A stretch of 42,342 nucleotides of DNA from Ruminococcaceae bacterium UBA5295 (GCA_002411365.1 DHSD01000022.1:63962-106303), one strand, 5' to 3'. Shown: positions 1-8,211, counted from the stretch's first letter. Notes: a model not told the origin generated them from the sequence alone. Program-made: numbers and translations.

Positions 1-281
1 ATTAGACAATTTTCACCGTTTTATAAATATAAAAAAAGGCAGAAATATTTTCATTTTTTTATCCGATTTCGTACCTTTATCACAAGTGCCCTTCTCGATT
101 TTTGGCCTTAGTTTTTCGGGAACCATATATGCCACAAAGTAACAGCCTGTGAAACTTATGAAAAATGTTTTCACCGTTTCAACCGTCTTTTCAACATATT
201 GTGTTTTGCAATTATGGGCGGGCAAGATATTGATTGCAATATAGCTATTTGCATATCTATTTAAAAAGTGAATCGCCGGCT
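1..281. other. AT-rich stretch downstream of hisE, no gene seen
   Basis: AT-rich sequence between the window edge and the end of the histidine operon. A 70-codon minus-strand reading frame at 13-225 has no convincing ribosome binding site and a low-complexity Lys/Phe-rich product, so I do not call it. I see no strong hairpin with a T-run directly after the hisE stop, so the operon end is not marked by an obvious intrinsic terminator here. Confidence 0.5.
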
Positions 282-608
282 TTATGTGTTCCTGTCAGCC
301 TTATGGAATTTTTTCAGGTTGTCTGTTTTATGGCTGCGTTTTTCAAGCTCTGCTTCAACGTCTTCAGGCGCAATGCCTTCATGTACCATCAAAACTGTAA
401 GATGATACAGGAAATCAGAAATCTCCATAACCGTTTCATGGTTATTCCCGTTTTTCGCGGCGATTATCACTTCACTGCATTCTTCGCCGCACTTTTTCAG
501 TATTTTGTCAAGTCCCTGCTCAAAAAGGTAGCATGTATATGAACCCTTGCGGTTTTCGCTTTTGCGCCGTGTTACAGTGCCATACAGGCTTTGCAATACG
601 TCACTCAT
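282..608 (-). CDS. hisE: Phosphoribosyl-ATP pyrophosphatase HisE
   Basis: HisE hydrolyses phosphoribosyl-ATP to phosphoribosyl-AMP plus pyrophosphate, the second step of histidine synthesis, in the cytoplasm. The 108-residue product has the MazG-like all-alpha metal site: GEECSEV in the first half and EISDFLYHLTVLM further on supply the acidic Mg2+ ligands. I start at the ATG at 608 because a GGAGGG box lies just upstream and the product then begins MSDVLQSLYG, as the family does; a longer frame to 683 only adds unrelated residues. The start overlaps the hisI stop by 8 nt (ATGAGTGA). HisE and HisI are separate genes here rather than the HisIE fusion of enterics. It is the last gene of the hisZGDCBAIE unit. 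Confidence 0.95.
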   Translation of the reverse strand: MSDVLQSLYGTVTRRKSENRKGSYTCYLFEQGLDKILKKCGEECSEVIIAAKNGNNHETVMEISDFLYHLTVLMVHEGIAPEDVEAELEKRSHKTDNLKKFHKADRNT

Positions 609-951
609 TTTTCTCCCTCCATATCTCGTTAAAAAAGCAGCTGTAGTGCCCTGTGTGGCAGGCAGCGCCCGTCTGGCGCACAATTACAAGAAGCGTGTCA
701 TCGTCGCAGTCGCCATAAATACAGACGACTTTCTGCACGTGCCCTGACGTTGCGCCCTTATTCCAAAGCTCCTGCCGCGAACGGCTCCAGAACCATGTGT
801 AACCCGTTTCAAGCGTCTTTTCCATCGATTCGCGGTTCATATATGCGAGCATCAGCACTTTGCCCGTACCGTATTCCTGCACAATGACCGGCAGAAGATC
901 CGATTTTTTAAAAAAGCGCTCAATTTTTCCATTTTGCTTTTCCTCAGGCAT
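601..951 (-). CDS. hisI: Phosphoribosyl-AMP cyclohydrolase HisI
   Basis: HisI opens the purine ring of phosphoribosyl-AMP to give ProFAR, the third step of histidine synthesis. The 116-residue product carries the family signature: WSRSRQELWNKGATSG, the acidic Mg2+ motif GDCDDDTLL, and the zinc-ligand region GAACHTGHYSCF. It is a stand-alone cyclohydrolase of normal length. I chose the ATG at 951, which overlaps the hisA stop by 8 nt and gives the product MPEEKQNGKIERF. Upstream in-frame codons up to 978 lie inside hisA and only add an Ala-rich stretch. Its neighbours hisA and hisE carry out the next and the previous step. Confidence 0.95.
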   Translation of the reverse strand: MPEEKQNGKIERFFKKSDLLPVIVQEYGTGKVLMLAYMNRESMEKTLETGYTWFWSRSRQELWNKGATSGHVQKVVCIYGDCDDDTLLVIVRQTGAACHTGHYSCFFNEIWREKNE

Positions 952-1678
952 TGCCGCCGCCCCTTCCGCAGAGCGCAAGGGCTGATCTCAGGTCAACGCC
1001 CCCACTGTAAATTGCTTTTCCGCACACTGCTCCGTAAATATCCATGCTGATAAGCCTTTTTATATCTTCAATGTTGCTTATGCCGCCGCTCGCAATTATA
1101 TTGCAGCCTGATTTTTCCGCGATGCTCCCAATCATCTGGAAATTAGGGCCTCCAAGCGTCCCATCGCGGCCTATATCGGTGAAAACAATATATCCCGCTC
1201 CGGCATATTCCATTTTTTCCGCAAGGCGAAGGTAGCTTTCAGACGACGTTTCCGTCCAGCCGTTTTCTGCGGCAAAACCGTCCCTCGCGTCTATCCCAAC
1301 GGCTATGTGCTCTCTGCCGTACATTTTTACAGCTTCCGAAACAAACCGCGGATTTCTTACCGCAGCCGTACCTATCACCACGCGGCTGACGCCGTTTTTC
1401 AGGTAAAACTCCATCGTCTCACGCGTGCGTATACCGCCGCCTACTTCTGCCTTAAGCCCCGATTTTTTAATCATTTCAAAAATGATGCCGGAGTTCACAG
1501 GCTTTCCTGCTTTGGCACCGTCAAGGTCTACTATGTGTATCCACCCGGCGCCGGCTTTTCTGAACGCTTCAGTCGTTTTTACTGCGTCATCAGTTACCTG
1601 CTCCGCTGTGGAATAGTCGCCGCGCAGAAGGCGCACACATTTTCCGCCTTTAATGTCTACGGCCGGCAGTAAAATCAT
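944..1678 (-). CDS. hisA: ProFAR isomerase HisA
   Basis: HisA is the (beta/alpha)8-barrel isomerase that turns ProFAR into PRFAR by an Amadori rearrangement, the fourth step of histidine synthesis. The 244-residue product starts MILLPAVDIKGGKCVRLLRG, in which the Asp of PAVDI is the first catalytic acid; the second lies in AVGIDARDGF near residue 130. Phosphate-binding glycines appear as EVGGGIR and ASGGIS at the two half-barrel positions, the usual internal duplication shared with HisF. Length is typical. The start ATG overlaps the hisB stop by 4 nt (ATGA), indicating translational coupling. Confidence 0.96.
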   Translation of the reverse strand: MILLPAVDIKGGKCVRLLRGDYSTAEQVTDDAVKTTEAFRKAGAGWIHIVDLDGAKAGKPVNSGIIFEMIKKSGLKAEVGGGIRTRETMEFYLKNGVSRVVIGTAAVRNPRFVSEAVKMYGREHIAVGIDARDGFAAENGWTETSSESYLRLAEKMEYAGAGYIVFTDIGRDGTLGGPNFQMIGSIAEKSGCNIIASGGISNIEDIKRLISMDIYGAVCGKAIYSGGVDLRSALALCGRGGGNA

Positions 1679-2271
1679 AAAAACGCCTCTTTCCCCTCAA
1701 GCGTGCCTTTCGACGAAAGCACTCCTTTCACGGCAGGCGAAACAGCTGTGCGCAGCGCATGTGCAACAGCCTTAAAAAGCGCCTCGGTCTCGTGGTGCGC
1801 GTTTGAACCGTACTCCACGCGTACATGCAGTGTTATTCCCGCGTTAAACGCAAAGGCCCGGAAAAATTCCTCGGTCATGCATGTGTCATATCCGCCTATG
1901 CGCTCCTGGCCGAAATCTGCATGGAAAACGAGGAACGGCCTTCCGCACAGGTCGGCCGCAGCAAACGCGAGTGATTCGTCCATTGGGGCAAAGAAGCTGC
2001 CGAAACGCGCAATGCCTGAGAAATCGCCGAGCGTTTCGCCGAACGCCCTGCCAAGGACTATGCCTGTGTCTTCAACCGTGTGGTGGCAGTCAACATTGAG
2101 GTCGCCATCGGCCTCGATTCCAAGCCCGAAGCCGCTGTGCACGGCAAATGAAGTTAGCATATGGTCAAAAAAGCCTATCCCTGTCTTTACGCTTATATCT
2201 CCACCGTCAAGGCAGAGCTTTACGGTAATATCGGTTTCCTTTGTCTTTCTCTTCTGAACGGAAGTGCGCAT
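1675..2271 (-). CDS. hisB: Imidazoleglycerol-phosphate dehydratase HisB
   Basis: HisB dehydrates imidazole glycerol phosphate to imidazole acetol phosphate, the sixth core step. The 198-residue product is the monofunctional dehydratase. It has GIGFFDHMLTSFAVHSGFGL, the Mn2+-binding HHTVED motif, and the second metal motif HHETEALFKAVAHALR. No HAD-type phosphatase domain is fused to its N terminus, so it cannot supply histidinol-phosphate phosphatase as the enteric HisB does. I start at the ATG at 2271, preceded by a GGAGA box at good spacing, rather than at upstream codons to 2310 that run into hisC. The gap to hisC is 13 nt. Confidence 0.95.
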   Translation of the reverse strand: MRTSVQKRKTKETDITVKLCLDGGDISVKTGIGFFDHMLTSFAVHSGFGLGIEADGDLNVDCHHTVEDTGIVLGRAFGETLGDFSGIARFGSFFAPMDESLAFAAADLCGRPFLVFHADFGQERIGGYDTCMTEEFFRAFAFNAGITLHVRVEYGSNAHHETEALFKAVAHALRTAVSPAVKGVLSSKGTLEGKEAFL

Positions 2272-2284
2272 TCCTTTTCTCCTT

Positions 2285-3334
2285 TCAGTCTGCCTGCACC
2301 GCAGCCGCAAGTGCTTTCACAACGGCTCTGTTTTCTTCGTCCGTGCCAGCTGTAATGCGAAGGAAATTGCCAAAACAGCGCACGGCTATTCCCTGCTTCA
2401 AAAGTTCATTCCAGACCTGTACGCCGTTTTTCAACCGCACCGTCACAAAATTCGTCACGCCATCCACGGCCTTCACACCTTCGGGCTCAAGCGGTTTCAG
2501 GAGGTTGTAAAGTGAATTTTTAGACGCTATTATGTTTTTTCTGCAGTTTTTCAGCCAGTCTGTTTCACTCAGTACGGCGGCGCCAATTCTCTGCGTGACG
2601 GCATTTACATTGTAAGGCGACTTAACAGCCCTAAGCAAATCTGCAATCCTGTAGTCCGTGACTGCAAAGCCAAGGCGTATGCCTGCAAGGCCCATTGCTT
2701 TCGAGCACGTACGGAGAATCACAAGGTTATCATAGTCATTCACTTCACTTAAAAGCGACTGATCCCAAAAATCCATATACGCCTCATCGAGCACCACAAG
2801 CGCATCCACCGATTTCAGCAGGCGGCGGATCTCCTCACGCTTTAGGCCGAGTGACGTAGGGTTGCACGGATTTGAAAAAATCACCATGCGGGCTTTTTTC
2901 TCATTTACCGTGTCTATAAGCCTGCCGACGTCGACCGTAAAATCATCATTCTTTTTGAATTCACAGCAGTTTGTCTCATTGAGGCCGCTGTAGAAGCGGT
3001 ACATTGAAAAATCCGGCGAAAGCGTTACGAGTGTCTCGCCTTTCATTAGAAAAGACGATTCAAAAAGTGATATAAGTTCGTCAGAACCGTTGCCCGCGAC
3101 AACATTTTCAGCCGGAATCCCATAATAGCCCGCAAACGCATGGCACAGCTCCCCTGCGTACGGGTCAGGGTAGCGGTTAAACCGCACTGAGGCAGCAGCC
3201 TCAGAAATATGTTTTGCAATTTCCGGCGGCGGAGCAATGAATGACTCGTTCGCATCAAGCCTTATGCGGTATTTTACGCTTATGGGACTGTACGGCTTCA
3301 TGCCCGCTATTTTCGCATTTACACTGTACGCCAT
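2285..3334 (-). CDS. hisC: Histidinol-phosphate aminotransferase HisC
   Basis: HisC transfers an amino group from glutamate to imidazole acetol phosphate using pyridoxal phosphate. The 349-residue product is a fold-type I aminotransferase. RLDANESFIAPP near the N terminus is the family opening, FSNPCNPTS and LDEAYMDF line the cofactor pocket, and RTCSKAMGLAGIRLGFAV holds the Schiff-base lysine (SK). Length is normal. The start lies one base after the hisD stop, so its ribosome binding site sits inside hisD and the two are coupled. Broad-specificity paralogues exist in this family, but the his context fixes the call. Confidence 0.95.
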   Translation of the reverse strand: MAYSVNAKIAGMKPYSPISVKYRIRLDANESFIAPPPEIAKHISEAAASVRFNRYPDPYAGELCHAFAGYYGIPAENVVAGNGSDELISLFESSFLMKGETLVTLSPDFSMYRFYSGLNETNCCEFKKNDDFTVDVGRLIDTVNEKKARMVIFSNPCNPTSLGLKREEIRRLLKSVDALVVLDEAYMDFWDQSLLSEVNDYDNLVILRTCSKAMGLAGIRLGFAVTDYRIADLLRAVKSPYNVNAVTQRIGAAVLSETDWLKNCRKNIIASKNSLYNLLKPLEPEGVKAVDGVTNFVTVRLKNGVQVWNELLKQGIAVRCFGNFLRITAGTDEENRAVVKALAAAVQAD

Positions 3335-3335
3335 A

Positions 3336-4613
3336 TCAATCCCTCACACATATCGAATTTGCGTGGGCCGTAAGTCCCTCCGCATTTGCAAGCGTGGTTA
3401 TGTCGTCACGCGCACCGGCAAGCGCCTCTTTTGTGTAATAGAGAAAGCTTGATTTCTTCACGAAACTGTCGACCGAAAGCGGCGACGAGAAGCGCGCCGT
3501 CCCTCCTGTTGGCAGCACATGGTTTGGCCCGGCGAAATAATCGCCGAGAGGCTCCGGCGAATAGTTGCCAAGAAATACCGAGCCTGCATTGTCGATTTTT
3601 TCCACATACTCCATAGGGTTCGCAGCGCAAATTTCCACATGCTCCGGTGCAAGTTCGTTTGCGAAGCCGACCGCTTCCTCCATATTTCTGCACACAGCCA
3701 CTGCTCCATACTGGCTGAGCGATTTTTCAATTATGCTGCGCCTTGAAAGCGACGTAATCTGCAGGTTCAGCTCTTCGACTGTTTCCTCCGCTATACGCTG
3801 CGACGTAGTCAGCAGCACTGCAGAAGCGAGGGCGTCGTGCTCGGCCTGCGACATCAAGTCGGCAGCGAGAAACTTTGGATTTGCCGTCTTATCGGCAATA
3901 ATCAGGATTTCACTCGGGCCGGCAATCATGTCTATGCCAACTGTGCCGTAAAGCTGCTTTTTTGCCGTTGCAACGTAAATATTGCCCGGCCCGACGATTT
4001 TGTCGACAGACGGTATCATTTCCGTACCAAAAGCAAGGGCTGCAATGGCCTGTGCGCCGCCTACCTGAAACACACGGTCCACTCCCGCCTCAAGCGCGGC
4101 TGCCATTATGCCCGGGTTAGGCTTTCCACCTTTTGTGGGAGGCGTAGCCATGATTATTTCGCCCACACCCGCTATCTTAGCCGGTATGGCGTTCATAAGC
4201 ACAGACGAAGGGTAGGCTGCCGTACCGCCCGGCACATATATACCCACGCGCGCAAGCGGGCGTATGCGCTGGCCCATCACTACGCCGTTTTTGTCGGCCT
4301 TAAACCAGTTCTGCTGCTTCTGGCACTCATGGAACCTGCGGATATTTCCCGCTGCACGCCTGAGCGCATGGCGGAATTCAGGTGTGCAGCCCCCCGCGCT
4401 TTTTTCCATCTCGTCGCACGAAACCTCCACCTGTTCTGGAACGGCGCCGTCAAACTTTTTAGTGCATTCCGCGACGGCTCTGTCGCCGTCCGCCTGCACA
4501 TGCGCAATGATTTCTGCCACGGCTGACTCCACCTGCGGATATGCTTTCCTGCCGCGCTTTTTCAATTTCTCAATTAAATCGGCACTGTCTTTTCCGCTCC
4601 ATATTTTTATCAT
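3336..4613 (-). CDS. hisD: Histidinol dehydrogenase HisD
   Basis: HisD oxidises L-histidinol twice, via histidinal, to L-histidine with NAD+ and a catalytic zinc, the last step of the pathway. The 425-residue product is full length. It has YVPGGTAAYPSSVLMNAIPA (nucleotide-binding region), GPSEILIIAD, the zinc-ligand stretch SQAEHDALASAVL (Gln and His), ELAPEHVEI (catalytic Glu-His) and HVLPTGGTARF. The start overlaps the hisG stop by 4 nt. It follows hisG as in many Firmicute operons, and precedes hisC by one base. Confidence 0.96.
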   Translation of the reverse strand: MIKIWSGKDSADLIEKLKKRGRKAYPQVESAVAEIIAHVQADGDRAVAECTKKFDGAVPEQVEVSCDEMEKSAGGCTPEFRHALRRAAGNIRRFHECQKQQNWFKADKNGVVMGQRIRPLARVGIYVPGGTAAYPSSVLMNAIPAKIAGVGEIIMATPPTKGGKPNPGIMAAALEAGVDRVFQVGGAQAIAALAFGTEMIPSVDKIVGPGNIYVATAKKQLYGTVGIDMIAGPSEILIIADKTANPKFLAADLMSQAEHDALASAVLLTTSQRIAEETVEELNLQITSLSRRSIIEKSLSQYGAVAVCRNMEEAVGFANELAPEHVEICAANPMEYVEKIDNAGSVFLGNYSPEPLGDYFAGPNHVLPTGGTARFSSPLSVDSFVKKSSFLYYTKEALAGARDDITTLANAEGLTAHANSICVRD

Positions 4614-5275
4614 TCTGCACCAACCCTTTCTTCGTCCGCACGGTTTTGCCGCACGGCCTGTTCCAGTTTTCCGGTCAGCCCTTCGATCTCTTGCTTACGC
4701 AGTTTCATGCTGGCTGCATTAACAATCAGCCTTGCCGATATGCTGCATATCGGCTCTATTACTTCAAGCCCGTTTTCACGTAGTGTGTTGCCCGTCTCCA
4801 CAATATCCACTATAGCGTCCGAAAGGCCGAGCAGCGGCGCAAGCTCAACCGAGCCCTCTATCTTGATAATGTGCACATCCATTGCTTTCCCCGCAAAATA
4901 CTCAGACGCCACATGCGGGTATTTTGAGGCCACCGTCCGCGCTGAATATCCGTCAAAGAAATTGCACCCTTTGGGCCCTGCAAGGGCAAACCTGCACTTC
5001 CCAAAGCCGAGGTCGAGCACTTCATAAAAGCTGCCGCCCTTTTCCATAACCGTATCTTCGCCTACAACGCCAAGGTCGCATACACCGCGCTCAACATATG
5101 TAATAACATCAGCTGCCTTTGCAAGCACTATATCAAATTTTCCGCCGCCTGCCGGAAGTATCAGTCTGCGCCCTTTGTTCCTTACAGCTGAGCAGTCGAA
5201 GCCCGTCCGCTCAAGCAGGCCTACAGCGCTTTTTTCAAGTCTGCCTTTGGTAAGGGCAATGCGCAGCGGCCTCAT
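4610..5275 (-). CDS. hisG: ATP phosphoribosyltransferase, short-form catalytic subunit HisG
   Basis: HisG condenses ATP with PRPP to start histidine synthesis. At 221 residues this is the short form (HisG-S), which lacks the C-terminal ACT-like regulatory domain and works as a hetero-octamer with HisZ; the adjacent hisZ fits that exactly. The product starts MRPLRIALTKGRLEKS. The PRPP-binding loop is seen in DAIVDIVETGNTLRENGLE, and VCDLGVVGEDTV is the other conserved core. It overlaps hisZ upstream and hisD downstream by 4 nt each. Feedback inhibition by histidine would act through HisZ (known for the family). Confidence 0.96.
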   Translation of the reverse strand: MRPLRIALTKGRLEKSAVGLLERTGFDCSAVRNKGRRLILPAGGGKFDIVLAKAADVITYVERGVCDLGVVGEDTVMEKGGSFYEVLDLGFGKCRFALAGPKGCNFFDGYSARTVASKYPHVASEYFAGKAMDVHIIKIEGSVELAPLLGLSDAIVDIVETGNTLRENGLEVIEPICSISARLIVNAASMKLRKQEIEGLTGKLEQAVRQNRADEERVGAE

Positions 5276-6474
5276 GTTTTCCCTCCGGTGGGCACCGTCC
5301 TTATGCTGCTGCCCACAATATCAACTCTCCCTATCCCCGCTTCACGCGCATATTGTAAAGCCTCTTTTTCCGAACCTAAAACGCTGTTTTCGCACCGCAT
5401 GCCCTGTTTTGCAAGGCGTGCTCCATGCTCAAGCGCTTTCACTTCGCAGCCGCTCTCGCCGTGCACAAGCACATCAGGCGGCGTGGGCAAATGGCTTTCC
5501 CCGTTTTTAAACCTTATATCGGCTACCGCGTCAACATCTATCCCGAACCCAACGGCAGGCATAGGCACGCCGAAATGCTCCAGCAGGTGGTCGTAGCGCC
5601 CGCCGCGCAGTACCGCTTCACCGCACCCTTCAGCATAGGCGCTGAAAATAATGCCCGTATAGTAATCATTGCGCTGCACAAGGCCAAGGTCAATGATAAG
5701 GCGGCCTCCGAGGCCAAACCCGTCAAGCGCGTGGTAAATACCCTGCAGGTAGCCGAGTGTATCTTTAAGCTTCCCGGTAAACAGCGCGGCAGCTTTTTCA
5801 AAGACTTCCTCCCCGCCGAAAAGCTGCGGCAATTTCCGCATGGCCCGCACTTCGGCGCATTCGCCAGCACCGCCGAGCAGGCGGCAAAGCGCAGCGTTGT
5901 TTTTGGAGCCCACAGCTTTCCTGATTTCTTCTTTTTTTTCGCCGGAAACCCCAATGCCTTCCGCAAGCGCCTTAAAAAATGCGGCATGGCCTATCTCAAG
6001 CCTGAATCCGGGGACGCACGCCGAAAGCGACTCTACCGCCGCCGCCAGCGTCTCAAGGTCGGCGCGCACACCGCCCGCGCCGAGCAGTTCCACGCCCATC
6101 TGAAGGTTTTCGTTGCGCCGCCCGGCAAGGCCTGGGTTGTTCCTGTAAACAGGCTGGCTGTAGTAAAGGCGCACCGGCCGCGGGACATTCTGCAGGCGCG
6201 TTGCGGTCAGGCGCGCAACAGAAAGCGTGTTGTCGGGCCTCATCACAATAAGACTTCCCTGCCTGTCGGTCATCTTAAACATGGCCTCGGGCGGTATGCC
6301 TGAAAAGTCCGGGTCATACACGTCGTAAAATTCCATGCCGGGCGTAACTACTTCACGGAAATCATGGGCCTCAAATATACCTGAAAGCCTCCGCTCTATG
6401 TTCCTGCGCAGCAGGCACTCCTCAAACAGGTAGTCCTTTGTGCCTTCCGGCGTTATACGGCTGTTTTTTTTCAT
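5272..6474 (-). CDS. hisZ: ATP phosphoribosyltransferase regulatory subunit HisZ
   Basis: HisZ is a catalytically dead class II histidyl-tRNA synthetase homologue that activates short-form HisG and carries the histidine-binding allosteric site. The 400-residue product begins with the synthetase-like PEGTKDYLFEE and has YYSQPVYRNNPGLAGRRNEN (motif 2 region) and GGRYDHLLEHFGVPMPAVGF (motif 3 region). It could be mistaken for HisS, but there is no C-terminal anticodon-binding domain of the HisS kind and hisG of the short type follows immediately. It is the first gene of its unit; the ATG at 6474 has a GGAGG box about 10 nt upstream. A consensus promoter lies at 6511-6539. Confidence 0.93.
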   Translation of the reverse strand: MKKNSRITPEGTKDYLFEECLLRRNIERRLSGIFEAHDFREVVTPGMEFYDVYDPDFSGIPPEAMFKMTDRQGSLIVMRPDNTLSVARLTATRLQNVPRPVRLYYSQPVYRNNPGLAGRRNENLQMGVELLGAGGVRADLETLAAAVESLSACVPGFRLEIGHAAFFKALAEGIGVSGEKKEEIRKAVGSKNNAALCRLLGGAGECAEVRAMRKLPQLFGGEEVFEKAAALFTGKLKDTLGYLQGIYHALDGFGLGGRLIIDLGLVQRNDYYTGIIFSAYAEGCGEAVLRGGRYDHLLEHFGVPMPAVGFGIDVDAVADIRFKNGESHLPTPPDVLVHGESGCEVKALEHGARLAKQGMRCENSVLGSEKEALQYAREAGIGRVDIVGSSIRTVPTGGKT

Positions 6475-6506
6475 ATGCGATTCGCGCCTCCTTCGCTTTA
6501 GTGTGC

Positions 6507-6539
6507 TAATATGATATCATACTAAAATAATCGTGTCAA
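6507..6539 (-). promoter_or_regulatory. Promoter with overlapping palindrome for hisZGDCBAIE
   Basis: Read on the minus strand, TTGACA (6534-6539), a 17-nt spacer and TATCAT (6511-6516) form a near-consensus sigma-A promoter ending about 37 nt before hisZ. An 18-bp palindrome at 6507-6524, with 8 of 9 base pairs matching and centred on GATATC, covers the -10 box. That placement is typical of a repressor operator. A YerC/HisR (TrpR-like) repressor is known for histidine genes in Firmicutes, but I cannot show that this is its site. Confidence 0.7.
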
Positions 6540-6614
6540 CACGTTTTTAACATTTACGCTTGGGCAATTTATTTTAAAATTAACACTTCCTACGCGTATT
6601 CCTCAGAATATAAT

Positions 6615-6646
6615 GCGGGCGAAAGCGTCCGCACGCTTTTGCCCGC
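6615..6646 (-). terminator. Hairpin terminator after hisF
   Basis: Arms 6634-6646 and 6615-6627 pair over 13 positions with one mismatch and a 6-nt loop. The hairpin lies 8 nt past the hisF stop. The 3' side on the minus strand is ATTATATTC rather than a pure T-run, so termination may be partial. It separates hisHF from the hisZ promoter. Confidence 0.6.
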
Positions 6647-6653
6647 CTGCTGC

Positions 6654-7409
6654 TTATATTCTTACCGGAATTCCTTCCGATGCAAGGTACTTTTTAAGCT
6701 CCGGAACCGTTACCTCCCCAAAATGGAAAAGCGATGCTGCGAGTACGGCGTCCGCCTTGCCTTTTACGAATGCGTCGCGGAAATGCTCCATTTTTCCGGC
6801 GCCGCCGGAAGCAATCACCGGAATCGAAACGTTTTCCGACACCGCAGCCGTCAGTTCCAGGTCGTAACCGTTTTTCTGCCCGTCGCAGTCCATGCTTGTA
6901 AGCAGTATCTCACCGGCGCCACGCTCTTCCGCCTCTTTTGCCCACTTTACGGCGTCGCGGCCTGTGTTTATGCGCCCGCCGTTGCGGTAGACCGTCCAGC
7001 CTCCTGCGCGGCGCTTAGCGTCGATTGCGCAGACAACACACTGGCTCCCGAATTTTTCTGCTGCCTCGGTGATGAGCTGCGGGCGCAGCAACGCCGCGGA
7101 ATTTACGGAAACCTTATCCGCCCCCGCGCGCAGCAATGAGCTGAAATCGTCTACGGTGCGTATGCCTCCACCCGCCGTAAACGGGATAAATATGCGGTCG
7201 GCAACGCGGCGCACCATATCCGCCATTATCCCGCGCAACTCCGCCGTAGCGCCTATATCGAGAAAAACGAGCTCGTCGGCACCCTGCCTGTCATATTCCA
7301 CGGCAGCCTGCACCGGATCGCCGGCATCGCGCAGATGCACAAACGATGCCCCTTTCACAACCCTGCCGCGGCTCACGTCAAGGCATGGTATTATCCGTTT
7401 TGCATACAT
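6654..7409 (-). CDS. hisF: Imidazole glycerol phosphate synthase, cyclase subunit HisF
   Basis: HisF is the (beta/alpha)8-barrel half of IGP synthase. It uses ammonia channelled from HisH to turn PRFAR into IGP and AICAR. The 251-residue product starts MYAKRIIPCLDVSRGRVVKG, with the catalytic Asp in CLDV; the second catalytic Asp is in VVCAIDAKR near residue 130. PFTAGGGIRT and IASGGAGKMEHF are the two phosphate-binding sites. Length is typical. It follows hisH by 6 nt; the two products form the heterodimer, so 1:1 translation makes sense. It is followed by a hairpin and the separate hisZ unit. Confidence 0.97.
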   Translation of the reverse strand: MYAKRIIPCLDVSRGRVVKGASFVHLRDAGDPVQAAVEYDRQGADELVFLDIGATAELRGIMADMVRRVADRIFIPFTAGGGIRTVDDFSSLLRAGADKVSVNSAALLRPQLITEAAEKFGSQCVVCAIDAKRRAGGWTVYRNGGRINTGRDAVKWAKEAEERGAGEILLTSMDCDGQKNGYDLELTAAVSENVSIPVIASGGAGKMEHFRDAFVKGKADAVLAASLFHFGEVTVPELKKYLASEGIPVRI

Positions 7410-7415
7410 ATCATC

Positions 7416-8033
7416 TCACCCCCGCTGTGCCAGCTCCGCAAAATTGCACAGCATGCGAAGCCCTGTGCGCCCGCTTTTTTCCGGATGGAACTGGACCGCG
7501 AACATGTTCCCGCGCTGCACAGAGGCATCAATCGTGATACCGTAGCTTGCAGTTGAGGACACTATGCCCCTGTCTTCCGCCTTTAAATAATACGAATGGA
7601 CAAAATAAACATACGGATGCTCCTCAAGGCCTGAAAAGATGCCGCCGTTTATTTTTATATCGAGCGAATTCCAGCCTACATGCGGTATTTTGAGGCCGGA
7701 CAATTTTGGTATGCGCAGAATTTTTCCCTTAAGCACGCCGAGGCCGCGCACGCCCGGCGCCTCTTCGCTGCCCTCGAAAAGGAGCTGCAGGCCAAGGCAT
7801 ATGCCTAAAAACGGCCTGCCGGAAGCTATAAAATCGAGCAGCGGCTGCACGAGGCTGGACTTTTCCATTGAGCGCATGGCGTCGCCGAAAGCGCCCACGC
7901 CCGGCAGCACAGCCGCGGAAGCCGACTGCAAAACCTTCGCGTCGGCCGTCACTTCCGCGTCGCAACCGATGAACCGGAAAGCCTTTTCAACGCTCTGCAG
8001 GTTTCCGGCACCGTAATCAATCACAGCTATCAC
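7416..8033 (-). CDS. hisH: Imidazole glycerol phosphate synthase, glutaminase subunit HisH
   Basis: HisH is the class I glutamine amidotransferase half of IGP synthase and delivers ammonia to HisF. The 205-residue product has the nucleophile elbow GICLGLQLLFEGSEE with the catalytic Cys, and the His/Glu partner in VQFHPEKSG near the C terminus. The start is GTG at 8033: the product then begins MIAVIDYGAGNLQSVEKAF exactly as the family does, and an in-frame TGA lies two codons upstream. The ribosome binding site is weak. It is the first gene of the hisHF unit. Confidence 0.96.
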   Translation of the reverse strand: MIAVIDYGAGNLQSVEKAFRFIGCDAEVTADAKVLQSASAAVLPGVGAFGDAMRSMEKSSLVQPLLDFIASGRPFLGICLGLQLLFEGSEEAPGVRGLGVLKGKILRIPKLSGLKIPHVGWNSLDIKINGGIFSGLEEHPYVYFVHSYYLKAEDRGIVSSTASYGITIDASVQRGNMFAVQFHPEKSGRTGLRMLCNFAELAQRG

Positions 8034-8065
8034 AGCGCATCATCTTCGCTTTCATAATTCATCAC

Positions 8066-8094
8066 AGTATATCATAAAACTGGAGCGGCTACAA
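8066..8094 (-). promoter_or_regulatory. Candidate promoter for hisH-hisF
   Basis: On the minus strand TTGTAG (8089-8094), a 17-nt spacer and TATACT (8066-8071) end about 33 nt before the hisH start. The word TATGATAT overlaps this -10 region and recurs in the palindrome over the hisZ -10 box, which hints at shared control of both his units; this is an inference from one 8-mer. Confidence 0.5.
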
Positions 8095-8211
8095 CAGGCA
8101 TGGCGGAAAAAGGTTTCACTCCTTCTAAAATCCATTCCATAAGGCAAATACGCCGCCCTGCCGCTGCGGTTGCCATAAATGTGCCTGTGAAAAGATGGTT
8201 TACATGAAAAT

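Noticed and set aside
13..225. 70-codon minus-strand frame at the left edge
   Set aside because: Low-complexity Lys/Phe-rich product, no ribosome binding site, AT-rich region; it looks like non-coding DNA.
5425..6303. Long plus-strand frame of 292 codons opposite hisZ
   Set aside because: It lies wholly antisense to the well-supported hisZ and its product is Arg/Ala/His-rich, as expected from the shadow of a GC-biased gene.
6475..6653. Possible His T-box or attenuator between hisF and hisZ
   Set aside because: The gap is only about 180 bp, has no T-box consensus and no terminator between the promoter and hisZ; the hairpin present belongs to the hisF end.
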